A DNA stretch of 14,240 nt from NCBI GenBank assembly GCA_020720345.1, contig DYOT01000016.1, positions 1 to 14,240 of the forward strand, given 5' to 3'. Made by a program: the position numbers and the translations under genes. Positions 1 to 6,638 of this stretch are shown here, piece after piece. The notes under the pieces are model-generated. The model ran no database searches, had not been told where the DNA came from, and saw only the letters and a list, made by a program, of their open reading frames with translations. The stretch's first letter is position 1. Each line of letters opens with the position of its first letter. The stretch comes from Candidatus Caenarcanum sp. (GTDB lineage: Bacteria; Cyanobacteriota; Vampirovibrionia; Gastranaerophilales; UBA9971).

Positions 1-44
1 TATTTTACATATTATATTCATTTTAATGATGTAATTTTTGACCG

Positions 45-73
45 CTTACTTAAACTCAAATTTAGATTATAAT
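45..73 (+). promoter_or_regulatory. Probable sigma70-type promoter of moeA
   Basis: A perfect -10 hexamer TATAAT lies at 68-73. The hexamer 17 bp upstream, CTTACT at 45-50, is a poor -35 (3 of 6 consensus bases), so the call rests on the -10. A start near 80 would leave a leader of about 28 bases before the moeA ATG at 108. The better-looking TTGACC at 38-43 is 24 bp from the -10, too far for a normal spacer. Nothing else is seen in the first 107 bases. Confidence 0.5.
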
Positions 74-107
74 TTAATAATAAGAGCGAAGAGAAAAAGA
101 GGATTAT

Positions 108-1361
108 ATGCTGGAACCTGTAATTCCTGATGTTTCTGTAAATACAGCCCTGGAAAACTATTTAAAAGAAGTTACCAAAATCGAACATGATTCAGAAATT
201 ATTAATGTTGAAGATTCATTATCAAGAATTTTATATGAAGATATAGTGGCAAAATATGATTTACCGGCTCATGACAAGGCTTTGATAGATGGCTATGCTG
301 TTAATGCCAGAGATATTGCTGAAGCCGATGCTAATAATCCTGTTACCCTTAAAATTATAGGCGAAGCAGGCGTAGAAGACGACAAAAATTTTGTAATTTC
401 AAAAAAAGAAACGGTTAAAGTATCAAAAGGAACTTTAATTCCTGAAAATGCTGATTCCGTCATTATGCCTGAGGACACTTTAACAGAAAAAAACAAGGTT
501 AAAATTTTTGCTAATGTAATATCAGGTTTTCATGTTGCCAAAAAAGGCGAAGATATTAAAACAGGTGATATTTTTATACTGAAGCAAAGAAAAATCCGCC
601 CTCAGGATATCGGTGGAATTATTGGTCTTGGCTACAGGCAGATAAAAGTCTTTAAAAAACCAATTGTAACAATTATTCCAACTGGAAATGAGCTGGTGCC
701 CATGGATGTTGAGCCGGCAAGAACCCAAATAATTGCTTCAAACGGCTATGTATTGAAAGGTTTTATTGAACAGTTGGGCGGAATTGGAAAAATTGCCAGC
801 ATAGTAAAAGATAATTTAAATTCCGTTAAAAAAGCTATTATAAAAGCTCTTGAGGTTTCCGACATGGTTTTGATTGCAGGAGGAAGCGCAATAGGGACTA
901 AAGATTACACTTTAAGAGCAATACAAGATATTGAAGGTGCGACAATAATTGCGCATAATATCGCCATGAAACCGGGCGGTTATGTCCTTCTTGCGACAAT
1001 TAACGGAAAACCTGTAATAGGATTGCCGGGGCATCCTGTTTCAAACCTGACAAGTTTTCATGTATTTGCAAAACCGGTTCTTAGAAAAATTTCCGGAGAT
1101 CCAAGATCTTTCTGGCAAATTACAAAAGACACCCCAAAACTTGAAGCTGTTCTTACAAAAAATATAAAATCCCCAAAAGAAAAAGAAGATTATGTAAGAG
1201 TAAGGCTTAAAGAGCTTGATTGCGGCAAAATTTCAGCTTACCCCTTTACAGGAAGATCGTCTTTTCTCTCCACACTTGTAAAATCACACGGCATTATCAA
1301 AATTCCCGCTGACTGTGCCGCTCTTTACGAAGGCGATGTCGTGGATGTGTTCCTGTTTTAA
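108..1361 (+). CDS. moeA: Molybdopterin molybdenumtransferase (MoeA family)
   Basis: MoeA inserts molybdenum into adenylylated molybdopterin in the cytoplasm, the last step of molybdenum cofactor synthesis. The 417 residues match the family length (about 400). Conserved blocks appear in order: DGYAV at 61-65, PENADSVIMPED at 112-122, GED at 147-149, the RPQDIGGIIGLG block at 164-175, PTGNEL at 191-196, the GGSAIGTKD nucleotide/metal-binding block at 258-266, KPGGYV at 288-293 and LPGHPVS at 306-312; a MoeA C-terminal beta domain follows. The ATG at 108 has AGAGGA at 98-103, 4 bases upstream. Oddities: the usual SAMDGYA motif reads KALIDGYA, and PGNP reads PGHP. No other molybdenum-cofactor gene is visible, and the gene stands alone, convergent with the clpC operon. 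The family is firm; whether it handles molybdenum, tungsten, or is a side-branch paralogue cannot be settled here. Confidence 0.93.
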   Translation: MLEPVIPDVSVNTALENYLKEVTKIEHDSEIINVEDSLSRILYEDIVAKYDLPAHDKALIDGYAVNARDIAEADANNPVTLKIIGEAGVEDDKNFVISKKETVKVSKGTLIPENADSVIMPEDTLTEKNKVKIFANVISGFHVAKKGEDIKTGDIFILKQRKIRPQDIGGIIGLGYRQIKVFKKPIVTIIPTGNELVPMDVEPARTQIIASNGYVLKGFIEQLGGIGKIASIVKDNLNSVKKAIIKALEVSDMVLIAGGSAIGTKDYTLRAIQDIEGATIIAHNIAMKPGGYVLLATINGKPVIGLPGHPVSNLTSFHVFAKPVLRKISGDPRSFWQITKDTPKLEAVLTKNIKSPKEKEDYVRVRLKELDCGKISAYPFTGRSSFLSTLVKSHGIIKIPADCAALYEGDVVDVFLF

Positions 1362-1404
1362 CAAGATAGCCTCTTATATTTATATTATTGTTAATAATAA
1401 AAAG

Positions 1405-2334
1405 TTAATCATTTTTTTTATCATGTATAATCACTTTTATCGCGCTTTTTGAAATCCTTTTACTATGTTCCATAAGAGAATTTACATAACTGGAAGCTTT
1501 TAAATACTCAAGAACCATAAAACATCCCAGATTAAATAAAATAATTATATTTAAAAGGTTATTACCTGAGTGGCTTGCCAACAAATCTGAAATTAAAACG
1601 TATTTTATCTGGATAATAATATTATAAATAAATACAAGATAGCTTATACCAAGTAAAATATTAGTTTTTTGCGAAAAAATCAATTTTTTGGAACGTGTTT
1701 CAATTATTTTATTCTGTAATTTAGGCTCACTGACAGCGATTTCTATCCCAAATATTGTTGAAACAAGCTGCCACAAGGAAAAAAGCAAAGAAAATATAAA
1801 CAAAAATAAAAGACTAAAAGAAATAAAGCTAATAAAAAAGGTGCTAAAGCTTACGCTTAAACCGGCAATTTTAATAAAAAAATTAAAAAATACTATTGAT
1901 GAAATTAAAAGAAGACTCCCAATTATTATAACCGACAGCGGAGGCGCTGTTATTAAAAAAGTTCTGTAAAAATTCCATTTCATTCCTTTAATTAGTGAAA
2001 ATTTTAAGGGATGATTGACTTTTTTATAGTTCCGGCTGCACAATTTGTAAAATATGCAGCTAAAAACAGTAGAAAGAGCCGAATAAATTATGAAAATAAA
2101 TCCGCTTGCAATTAATACTGAAAGAATTTTTAAAATAATTATGCTTTGAAAAATCAGGTTATTTGTTATTTTTTCCTCATTCAAAATTAGTTTTATCCAG
2201 GCAAAAACAGGTTCGTACAGCCCCGATATAGTTAAAAGAGTATATTTAATAAGAACAACAAGCCCTGTAAAAATAATTACAGCCAAAAATAAAAGACTAA
2301 AAGTATCAAAAACATTATTTGCTTTTAATTGCAT
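1405..2334 (-). CDS. Polytopic membrane protein of unknown function
   Basis: I do not recognise a family. The 309 residues are very rich in Ile, Leu, Phe and Ser and contain about six hydrophobic stretches, roughly 11-38, 62-98, 126-155, 163-200, 224-250 and 259-280; some of the longer ones may be helical hairpins. Short basic loops (around 99-125 and 205-223) and a Lys-rich C-terminus (290-309) suggest those parts are cytoplasmic. No signal peptide, catalytic motif or ATPase signature is seen. It is the last gene of a probable operon after clpC and the MshEN-like gene, 46 bp behind the latter. The ATG at 2334 has no recognisable Shine-Dalgarno, and an in-frame TAA lies two codons upstream, so the start cannot move outward. 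It may depend on reinitiation, or the real start may be internal. Coding is well supported by the long hydrophobic frame. Confidence 0.75.
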   Translation of the reverse strand: MQLKANNVFDTFSLLFLAVIIFTGLVVLIKYTLLTISGLYEPVFAWIKLILNEEKITNNLIFQSIIILKILSVLIASGFIFIIYSALSTVFSCIFYKLCSRNYKKVNHPLKFSLIKGMKWNFYRTFLITAPPLSVIIIGSLLLISSIVFFNFFIKIAGLSVSFSTFFISFISFSLLFLFIFSLLFSLWQLVSTIFGIEIAVSEPKLQNKIIETRSKKLIFSQKTNILLGISYLVFIYNIIIQIKYVLISDLLASHSGNNLLNIIILFNLGCFMVLEYLKASSYVNSLMEHSKRISKSAIKVIIHDKKND

Positions 2335-2380
2335 TTTTTATGCCAGTACCAGTTGAAAAACCCTCAAAACAAATCCTGGT

Positions 2381-2650
2381 TTATTGCAGCTTTTCGAGTT
2401 CACTATAACTTTCGCTAACAATCCTATCAATATTTGACTGTATTGATAATAGCTCGACAAGCTCATTTTTAGTAATGATTTCCATTTGTATCAATATCTG
2501 TCCAATTGGAATATTATTATGTTTTTGTACTTCAAGCCCCTCGCCAAGCTGGTCAAGGGTGATTTTTTTATGGTGCAGCAATAACTCGCCAATTTTAGGA
2601 TTGTGAATTAGCTCTCTTAAAAGTTTTATGTTTATGTCTTTATCCGGCAT
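2381..2650 (-). CDS. Free-standing MshEN-like (GspE/PilB N-terminal) domain protein
   Basis: This 89-residue protein is almost entirely one MshEN-like domain, the module normally at the N-terminus of type II secretion and type IV pilus ATPases. Two 24-residue motifs are visible, 19-42 (KIGELL...LEVQ) and 48-71 (PIGQIL...LSIQ), separated by exactly five residues; this is the tandem spacing described for the c-di-GMP-binding MshEN fold. Gly at motif position 3 and Gln at position 24 are kept in both. The usual arginine at position 1 is Lys in the first motif and Pro in the second, so ligand binding is doubtful. No Walker motif follows, so it is not a truncated ATPase in this frame. It lies 17 bp after clpC with AGGTG as a likely ribosome-binding site (complement of 2662-2666), and so is probably co-transcribed with it. 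A nucleotide sensor or a small interaction partner are possible roles; neither is shown. Confidence 0.8.
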   Translation of the reverse strand: MPDKDINIKLLRELIHNPKIGELLLHHKKITLDQLGEGLEVQKHNNIPIGQILIQMEIITKNELVELLSIQSNIDRIVSESYSELEKLQ

Positions 2651-2667
2651 AAATTTTTTTGCACCTG

Positions 2668-5196
2668 CTATTCTTCAGGAGGTCTGTTACTGGAAGAAGG
2701 CTGTTTTTCTTTTGGCTCTTCTTTTGATTCTTCTTTTTTCAGTGCTTTATCAGAACCTCCCGGCGCCTTTTGAAAAACAATTTTCTTTCCATCCATGCTG
2801 AGTTTCAGCATATCGCCTTCTTTGTAAAGACCTGTAAGAATTTCTTCCGCAATTGCATCTTCTATTTTCTTCTGAATAAGTCGTCTGAGAGGTCTTGCTC
2901 CATAAGTCTGGCTATAGCCTTCTTCTGAAAGAGAATCCTTGACCTCTTCAGGAATATCCATTGTGATTTCCTGAGAAACAAGTCTTTTGATAAGGTCTGC
3001 AAGCATAATATCAACAATCTGCCTGATTTCAGGTTTTGTAAGATGCGCAAATACTATAATATCATCAAGCCTGTTAAGAAATTCCGGACGGAAAGTCTTC
3101 TTAAGTTCTTCCATTACGGTATCTTTCATCTTGTCATATATATCCTGATCGGCGTTTTCAGCAACAGCAAATCCAAGTTTTGAAGGATTTTCAAGGCTTC
3201 TAGCCCCAACGTTGCTGGTCATTATGACAATTGTATTTTTGAAGTTTACAACACGTCCTCTCGAATCGGTAAGTCGTCCGTCATCAAGAATCTGGAGCAG
3301 CATATTAAATACATCAGGGTGTGCTTTTTCAATTTCATCAAATAAAATCAGAGAATACGGCTTTCTCCTAACTGCTTCCGTAAGCTGTCCACCTTCATTG
3401 TAGCCTACATAACCCGGAGGTGAACCTATAAGTTTGCTTACAGCATGTTTTTCCATATATTCAGACATATCTATTCTTATGATATTGTCCTCTGAGCCAA
3501 ATACCGATTCTGCAAGGGCTTTTGCAAGCTCAGTTTTACCAACACCCGTAGGTCCGCAGAAAGCAAAACTTCCAACAGGTCTGTTTGGACTCTTAAGCCC
3601 TACACGTGCTCTTCTTATAGCTTTAGATATTGCAACGACAGCAGAATGCTGTCCAATGACTCTTTTATGAAGAAGCTCTTCAAGCTTAAGAAGTCTTTCT
3701 GTTTCAGTTTCAGTAAGCTTGGTAACAGGGATACCAGTCCATGAGCTAATAATTTCAGCAATTTCTTCTTCTGTAACAACAGATTTATTAGCTTCCTGCT
3801 CAGTTTTCCATTTCTGGGAAATTTCACGAATTTTGTCTTTAAGTTCAGCTTCTATATCTCTAAGCTGGCTTGCTTTTTCAAATTCCTGATTTCTGATGGA
3901 CTGTTCTTTGTTTTTAATAACTTGCTTAAGTTCTTTTTCAATTTCTTTGCCTTCAGGAGGAAGAGAACTTGCTTGAAGTCTTACTCTCGAACTCGCTTCA
4001 TCAATCAAATCTATAGCTTTATCAGGCAAAAACCTGTCTGTAATATATCTGTCAGAAAGTCTGACAGAAGCATCAATCGCAGTGTCAGAAATTATAAGCT
4101 TGTGATGCTCTTCGTATTTTGTTCTTAAGCCTTTTATAATTTCTATAGCCTCGTCAACTGAAGGCTGTTCAATATAAATCGGCTGGAATCTTCTTTCTAG
4201 AGCCGCATCTTTTTCAACGTGTTTTCTGTATTCATCAAGGGTCGTAGCACCTATAACCTGAAGCTCGCCTCTTGACAGCACAGGCTTAAGGATATTTGCT
4301 GCGTCAATAGCTCCTTCAGCAGCGCCTGCACCTATCAAAGTATGCATTTCGTCGATTACAAGGATTACGTTTCCTGCTCCTCTTATCTCATCCATAATTT
4401 TTTTGAGTCTTTCCTCAAATTCGCCTCTATATTTTGTTCCGGCGACTAACAGACCCATATCAAGCTGGACAAGTCTTTTATCTTCCAAAATTTCAGGAAC
4501 TTCATTATTGATTATTCTAAGAGCCAGACCTTCAGCAATGGCTGTTTTTCCAACACCCGGCTCGCCTATAAGCACAGGATTGTTTTTCGTACGTCGTCCT
4601 AAAATTTGAATAAGTCTTTCAATTTCTTTTTCTCTGCCCACAACAGGGTCAAGCCGCTGCTCCTGAGCCGCCTGGGTAAGATTGGTTCCAAACTCGTCAA
4701 GAGTAGGGGTTTTACTTCTACCTCCACCGGTAGTTGATGTAGCGGTTGGAGCTCCTGTCCTTGTTTCGCCAAGCATTCTAATAACATTGCTTCTGACTTT
4801 ATTAAGGTCAACGCCTAAATTTTCAAGAATTCTTGTTGCAACGCCTTCTCCTTCACGGATTAAGCCAAGAAGAAGATGTTCTGTCCCGATATAATTATGC
4901 CCGAGTTGTCTTGCTTCATCCCATGACAATTCCAAAACCCGTTTTGCTCTGGGCGTGAATGGAATTTCCACAGCTACAAAGCCTGAACCTCTGCCTATGA
5001 TTTTTTCTACTTCAATTCGTGCATCTTTAAGATTTACACCCATTGCCTTAAGCGTTTTAGCTGCTATTCCGGTGCCTTCGCCTATAAGCCCTAACAAAAT
5101 TTGCTCAGTGCCTACAAAGTTGTGACCAAGTCTTCTGGCTTCTTCTTGAGCCAGCATGATTACTTTTATTGCTTTTTCTGTAAAACGTTCAAACAT
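2668..5196 (-). CDS. clpC: ATP-dependent Clp protease ATP-binding subunit ClpC
   Basis: ClpC is a hexameric AAA+ unfoldase that feeds proteins to the ClpP peptidase in the cytoplasm. The 842 residues hold every expected part: two Clp-N repeats (1-144), first AAA module with Walker A GEPGVGKT (211-218), Walker B ILVIDE (278-283) and Arg335-Arg336; a UVR-like middle region (about 418-453) typical of ClpC rather than ClpB; second AAA module with Walker A GPTGVGKT (548-555), Walker B LILFDE (616-621) and Arg709; and the ClpP-docking tripeptide LGF (674-676). The C-terminus (811-842) is a charged Lys/Glu/Pro/Ser tail, probably disordered. The N-terminal domain closely resembles cyanobacterial and plastid ClpC. 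The ATG at 5196 is preceded by a strong GGGAAGGT (complement of 5201-5208). It is first in the operon with the MshEN-like and membrane genes. No CIRCE or CtsR-type operator is seen upstream, so classical heat-shock control is not evident. Confidence 0.98.
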   Translation of the reverse strand: MFERFTEKAIKVIMLAQEEARRLGHNFVGTEQILLGLIGEGTGIAAKTLKAMGVNLKDARIEVEKIIGRGSGFVAVEIPFTPRAKRVLELSWDEARQLGHNYIGTEHLLLGLIREGEGVATRILENLGVDLNKVRSNVIRMLGETRTGAPTATSTTGGGRSKTPTLDEFGTNLTQAAQEQRLDPVVGREKEIERLIQILGRRTKNNPVLIGEPGVGKTAIAEGLALRIINNEVPEILEDKRLVQLDMGLLVAGTKYRGEFEERLKKIMDEIRGAGNVILVIDEMHTLIGAGAAEGAIDAANILKPVLSRGELQVIGATTLDEYRKHVEKDAALERRFQPIYIEQPSVDEAIEIIKGLRTKYEEHHKLIISDTAIDASVRLSDRYITDRFLPDKAIDLIDEASSRVRLQASSLPPEGKEIEKELKQVIKNKEQSIRNQEFEKASQLRDIEAELKDKIREISQKWKTEQEANKSVVTEEEIAEIISSWTGIPVTKLTETETERLLKLEELLHKRVIGQHSAVVAISKAIRRARVGLKSPNRPVGSFAFCGPTGVGKTELAKALAESVFGSEDNIIRIDMSEYMEKHAVSKLIGSPPGYVGYNEGGQLTEAVRRKPYSLILFDEIEKAHPDVFNMLLQILDDGRLTDSRGRVVNFKNTIVIMTSNVGARSLENPSKLGFAVAENADQDIYDKMKDTVMEELKKTFRPEFLNRLDDIIVFAHLTKPEIRQIVDIMLADLIKRLVSQEITMDIPEEVKDSLSEEGYSQTYGARPLRRLIQKKIEDAIAEEILTGLYKEGDMLKLSMDGKKIVFQKAPGGSDKALKKEESKEEPKEKQPSSSNRPPEE

Positions 5197-5226
5197 TATA
5201 ACCTTCCCAAAATACTGGTTTACTTT

Positions 5227-5256
5227 ATTCTACTACAGCATGGGAGTTTCTTTCAA
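5227..5256 (-). promoter_or_regulatory. Probable sigma70-type promoter of the clpC operon
   Basis: Read on the minus strand, TTGAAA (complement of 5251-5256) and TAGAAT (complement of 5227-5232) are separated by 18 bp; each matches its consensus hexamer in five of six bases. Transcription would start near 5220, leaving a leader of about 24 bases that carries the GGGAAGGT ribosome-binding site. It sits in the 145-bp gap behind alr, which argues that clpC is transcribed separately from alr. Confidence 0.65.
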
Positions 5257-5341
5257 TAAACAAAATATAAAACATAAATTCTTTATCGACAGCTAAACTT
5301 AAAATCTTTAAAAAACAAGTGTTAAGAAATATTAAATTATC

Positions 5342-6520
5342 TTAATCTCTCATGTAAACCCTTGGCAAACGGACTTTTAGCCGGCAGGTAAGTTCATAAT
5401 TTATTGTTTCTAATAATTCTGCCCATTCATCGATATGAATATATTCTTCTCCATCTTGCCCTATAAGGGTGATAATATCCCCTGCATTAATATTATCAAT
5501 ATTTGAAACATCAAACATCATCTGATCCATAGTAATATTGCCAATTTGCTTAATTTTTTTGCCGTTTAAAAGCCCGTAAATCCTGTTTGACAAACTTCTC
5601 GGAACTCCATCAGCGTATCCTATCGGAATTGTGGCAATTTTATTAACTTCATTTTCTGTAACAAAGCTATGCCCATAGCTTATGCCGCTTCCTTTTTCAA
5701 TATCTTTTAGAAAAATAATCCTTCCCTTGATGCCCATGGCGGGCTTTAATTCAGGGCGTTGAAATTCATAGAAACAAGAAAATATATTTGTTTGGTCGCA
5801 TTCCTGCTTTGCCAGACCTGGCATAAGCCCGTAAATTCCTATTCCTGCCCTTACCATATCATAATGCATGTCTTTATAGCTTATTAAACCAGCTGTATTA
5901 ACAATATGGACATCAATATTCTTATTATTCACTATTTTAATTATATTTTGCCATCTTTGTTTTTGAATTTCTGATTTATCAAAGCATTCCGCACAGGCAA
6001 GATGTGAAAAAACACCTTTAAGTTCTATCTGTTTTGTGTTTAAAACCTTATCAATAAATTCAGGCGCATCTTTATCAGAAAGCCCTATTCTGTTCATGCC
6101 TGTATCAATTTTTATCTGAACCTGTGGACTCTTTTTTAGCCTGTTATATGTATCTATACAGGCAATAATATGCTCATCAGTAAATATTGAAATCTGTATT
6201 TCATGTTCCACCGCCGAAGGAAAAGCCCATTCAGGCGTTGCCCCTAATACAAGAATTGGCGCATCAATCCCAGACTGCCTTAGCTGAATTCCTTCATCAA
6301 CGGAAGCCACGCCAAACATATCAACACCCGAAGCTAATAATGTCGGAGCTGTCATAGCAGAGCCATGTCCGTATGCATCAGCTTTTACCACCGCCATAAA
6401 CTTTGTCTGAGGCTCTGTAATTTTTTTTAATTCCTTTATATTATGTTCAATATGCCCGAGATTGATTTCAACCCAGGCATCACGTCTTGTTTGGACAAAA
6501 GGTTTTCTTAACTGCGGCAT
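5342..6520 (-). CDS. alr: Alanine racemase
   Basis: Alr is a PLP enzyme that interconverts L- and D-alanine, supplying D-alanine for peptidoglycan. The 392 residues fit the family (360-390 plus a short N-terminal extension). Visible signatures: the PLP lysine motif VVKADAYGHG with Lys46; MNRIG with Arg144; the NTAG block at 208-211; RAGIGIYG (224-231); the second-subunit catalytic tyrosine in GISYGHS (Tyr282); GYADGVPR (301-308); GNITMDQ (327-333); and the C-terminal INYELTCRL block (373-381). The N-terminal half is the TIM barrel and the C-terminal part the beta domain. The ATG at 6520 has AGAGGA (complement of 6526-6531) five bases upstream. It is divergent from leuS and has its own promoter. 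All key residues are present, so it should be active. Confidence 0.97.
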   Translation of the reverse strand: MPQLRKPFVQTRRDAWVEINLGHIEHNIKELKKITEPQTKFMAVVKADAYGHGSAMTAPTLLASGVDMFGVASVDEGIQLRQSGIDAPILVLGATPEWAFPSAVEHEIQISIFTDEHIIACIDTYNRLKKSPQVQIKIDTGMNRIGLSDKDAPEFIDKVLNTKQIELKGVFSHLACAECFDKSEIQKQRWQNIIKIVNNKNIDVHIVNTAGLISYKDMHYDMVRAGIGIYGLMPGLAKQECDQTNIFSCFYEFQRPELKPAMGIKGRIIFLKDIEKGSGISYGHSFVTENEVNKIATIPIGYADGVPRSLSNRIYGLLNGKKIKQIGNITMDQMMFDVSNIDNINAGDIITLIGQDGEEYIHIDEWAELLETINYELTCRLKVRLPRVYMRD

Positions 6521-6546
6521 TCTTTTCCTCTTTATTCTTTATTCAA

Positions 6547-6575
6547 ATTTTAGTCGTTTTGCGGCATTGTTTCAA
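6547..6575 (-). promoter_or_regulatory. Probable sigma70-type promoter of alr
   Basis: On the minus strand TTGAAA (complement of 6570-6575) and TAAAAT (complement of 6547-6552) are separated by exactly 17 bp, each five of six to consensus. The predicted start is near 6540, about 20 bases before the alr ATG. This is the best-formed promoter in the window. Confidence 0.7.
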
Positions 6576-6599
6576 TAAGGTAAATTTTTTGTATATAAT
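6570..6599 (+). promoter_or_regulatory. Probable promoter of leuS, back to back with the alr promoter
   Basis: A perfect TATAAT lies at 6594-6599. No good -35 is present: TTTCAA at 6570-6575 is 18 bp away but is a weak match, and TTGTTT at 6567-6572 is 21 bp away. The weak hexamer occupies the same six base pairs as the alr -35 on the other strand, so the two promoters may compete. Transcription would start near 6606, a leader of about 30 bases. Confidence 0.5.
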
Positions 6600-6622
6600 T
6601 AACTTAAATTAAAAACGAAAAA

Positions 6623-6638
6623 AAGGAGCTTTGAGTTG
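6623..6638 (+). promoter_or_regulatory. Shine-Dalgarno and TTG start codon of leuS
   Basis: AAGGAG at 6623-6628 is a near-perfect Shine-Dalgarno, seven bases before TTG at 6636-6638. The residues that follow (EEHYNPQEIEKKWQ) are the normal beginning of LeuRS, and the next in-frame ATG is at residue 40, inside the catalytic fold. The TTG start is therefore well supported. Confidence 0.85.

Noticed and set aside
38..43. TTGACC as -35 of the moeA promoter
   Set aside because: It is 24 bp from the TATAAT at 68-73, well outside the usual 16-19 bp spacer.
1383..1399. TATTATT-GTT-AATAATA hairpin as a bidirectional terminator between moeA and the membrane gene
   Set aside because: The stem is only A and T and no U-tract follows it on either strand; an AT-rich background easily produces such symmetry.
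1688..1969. 93-codon open frame on the + strand
   Set aside because: It lies wholly inside the membrane-protein gene on the opposite strand; its Lys/Ile-rich translation is the complement of hydrophobic codons, with no ribosome-binding site.
5197..5341. Heat-shock operators (CIRCE or CtsR direct repeats) upstream of clpC
   Set aside because: No TTAGCACTC...GAGTGCTAA dyad and no GGTCAAA repeats are present; only a sigma70-type promoter is seen.
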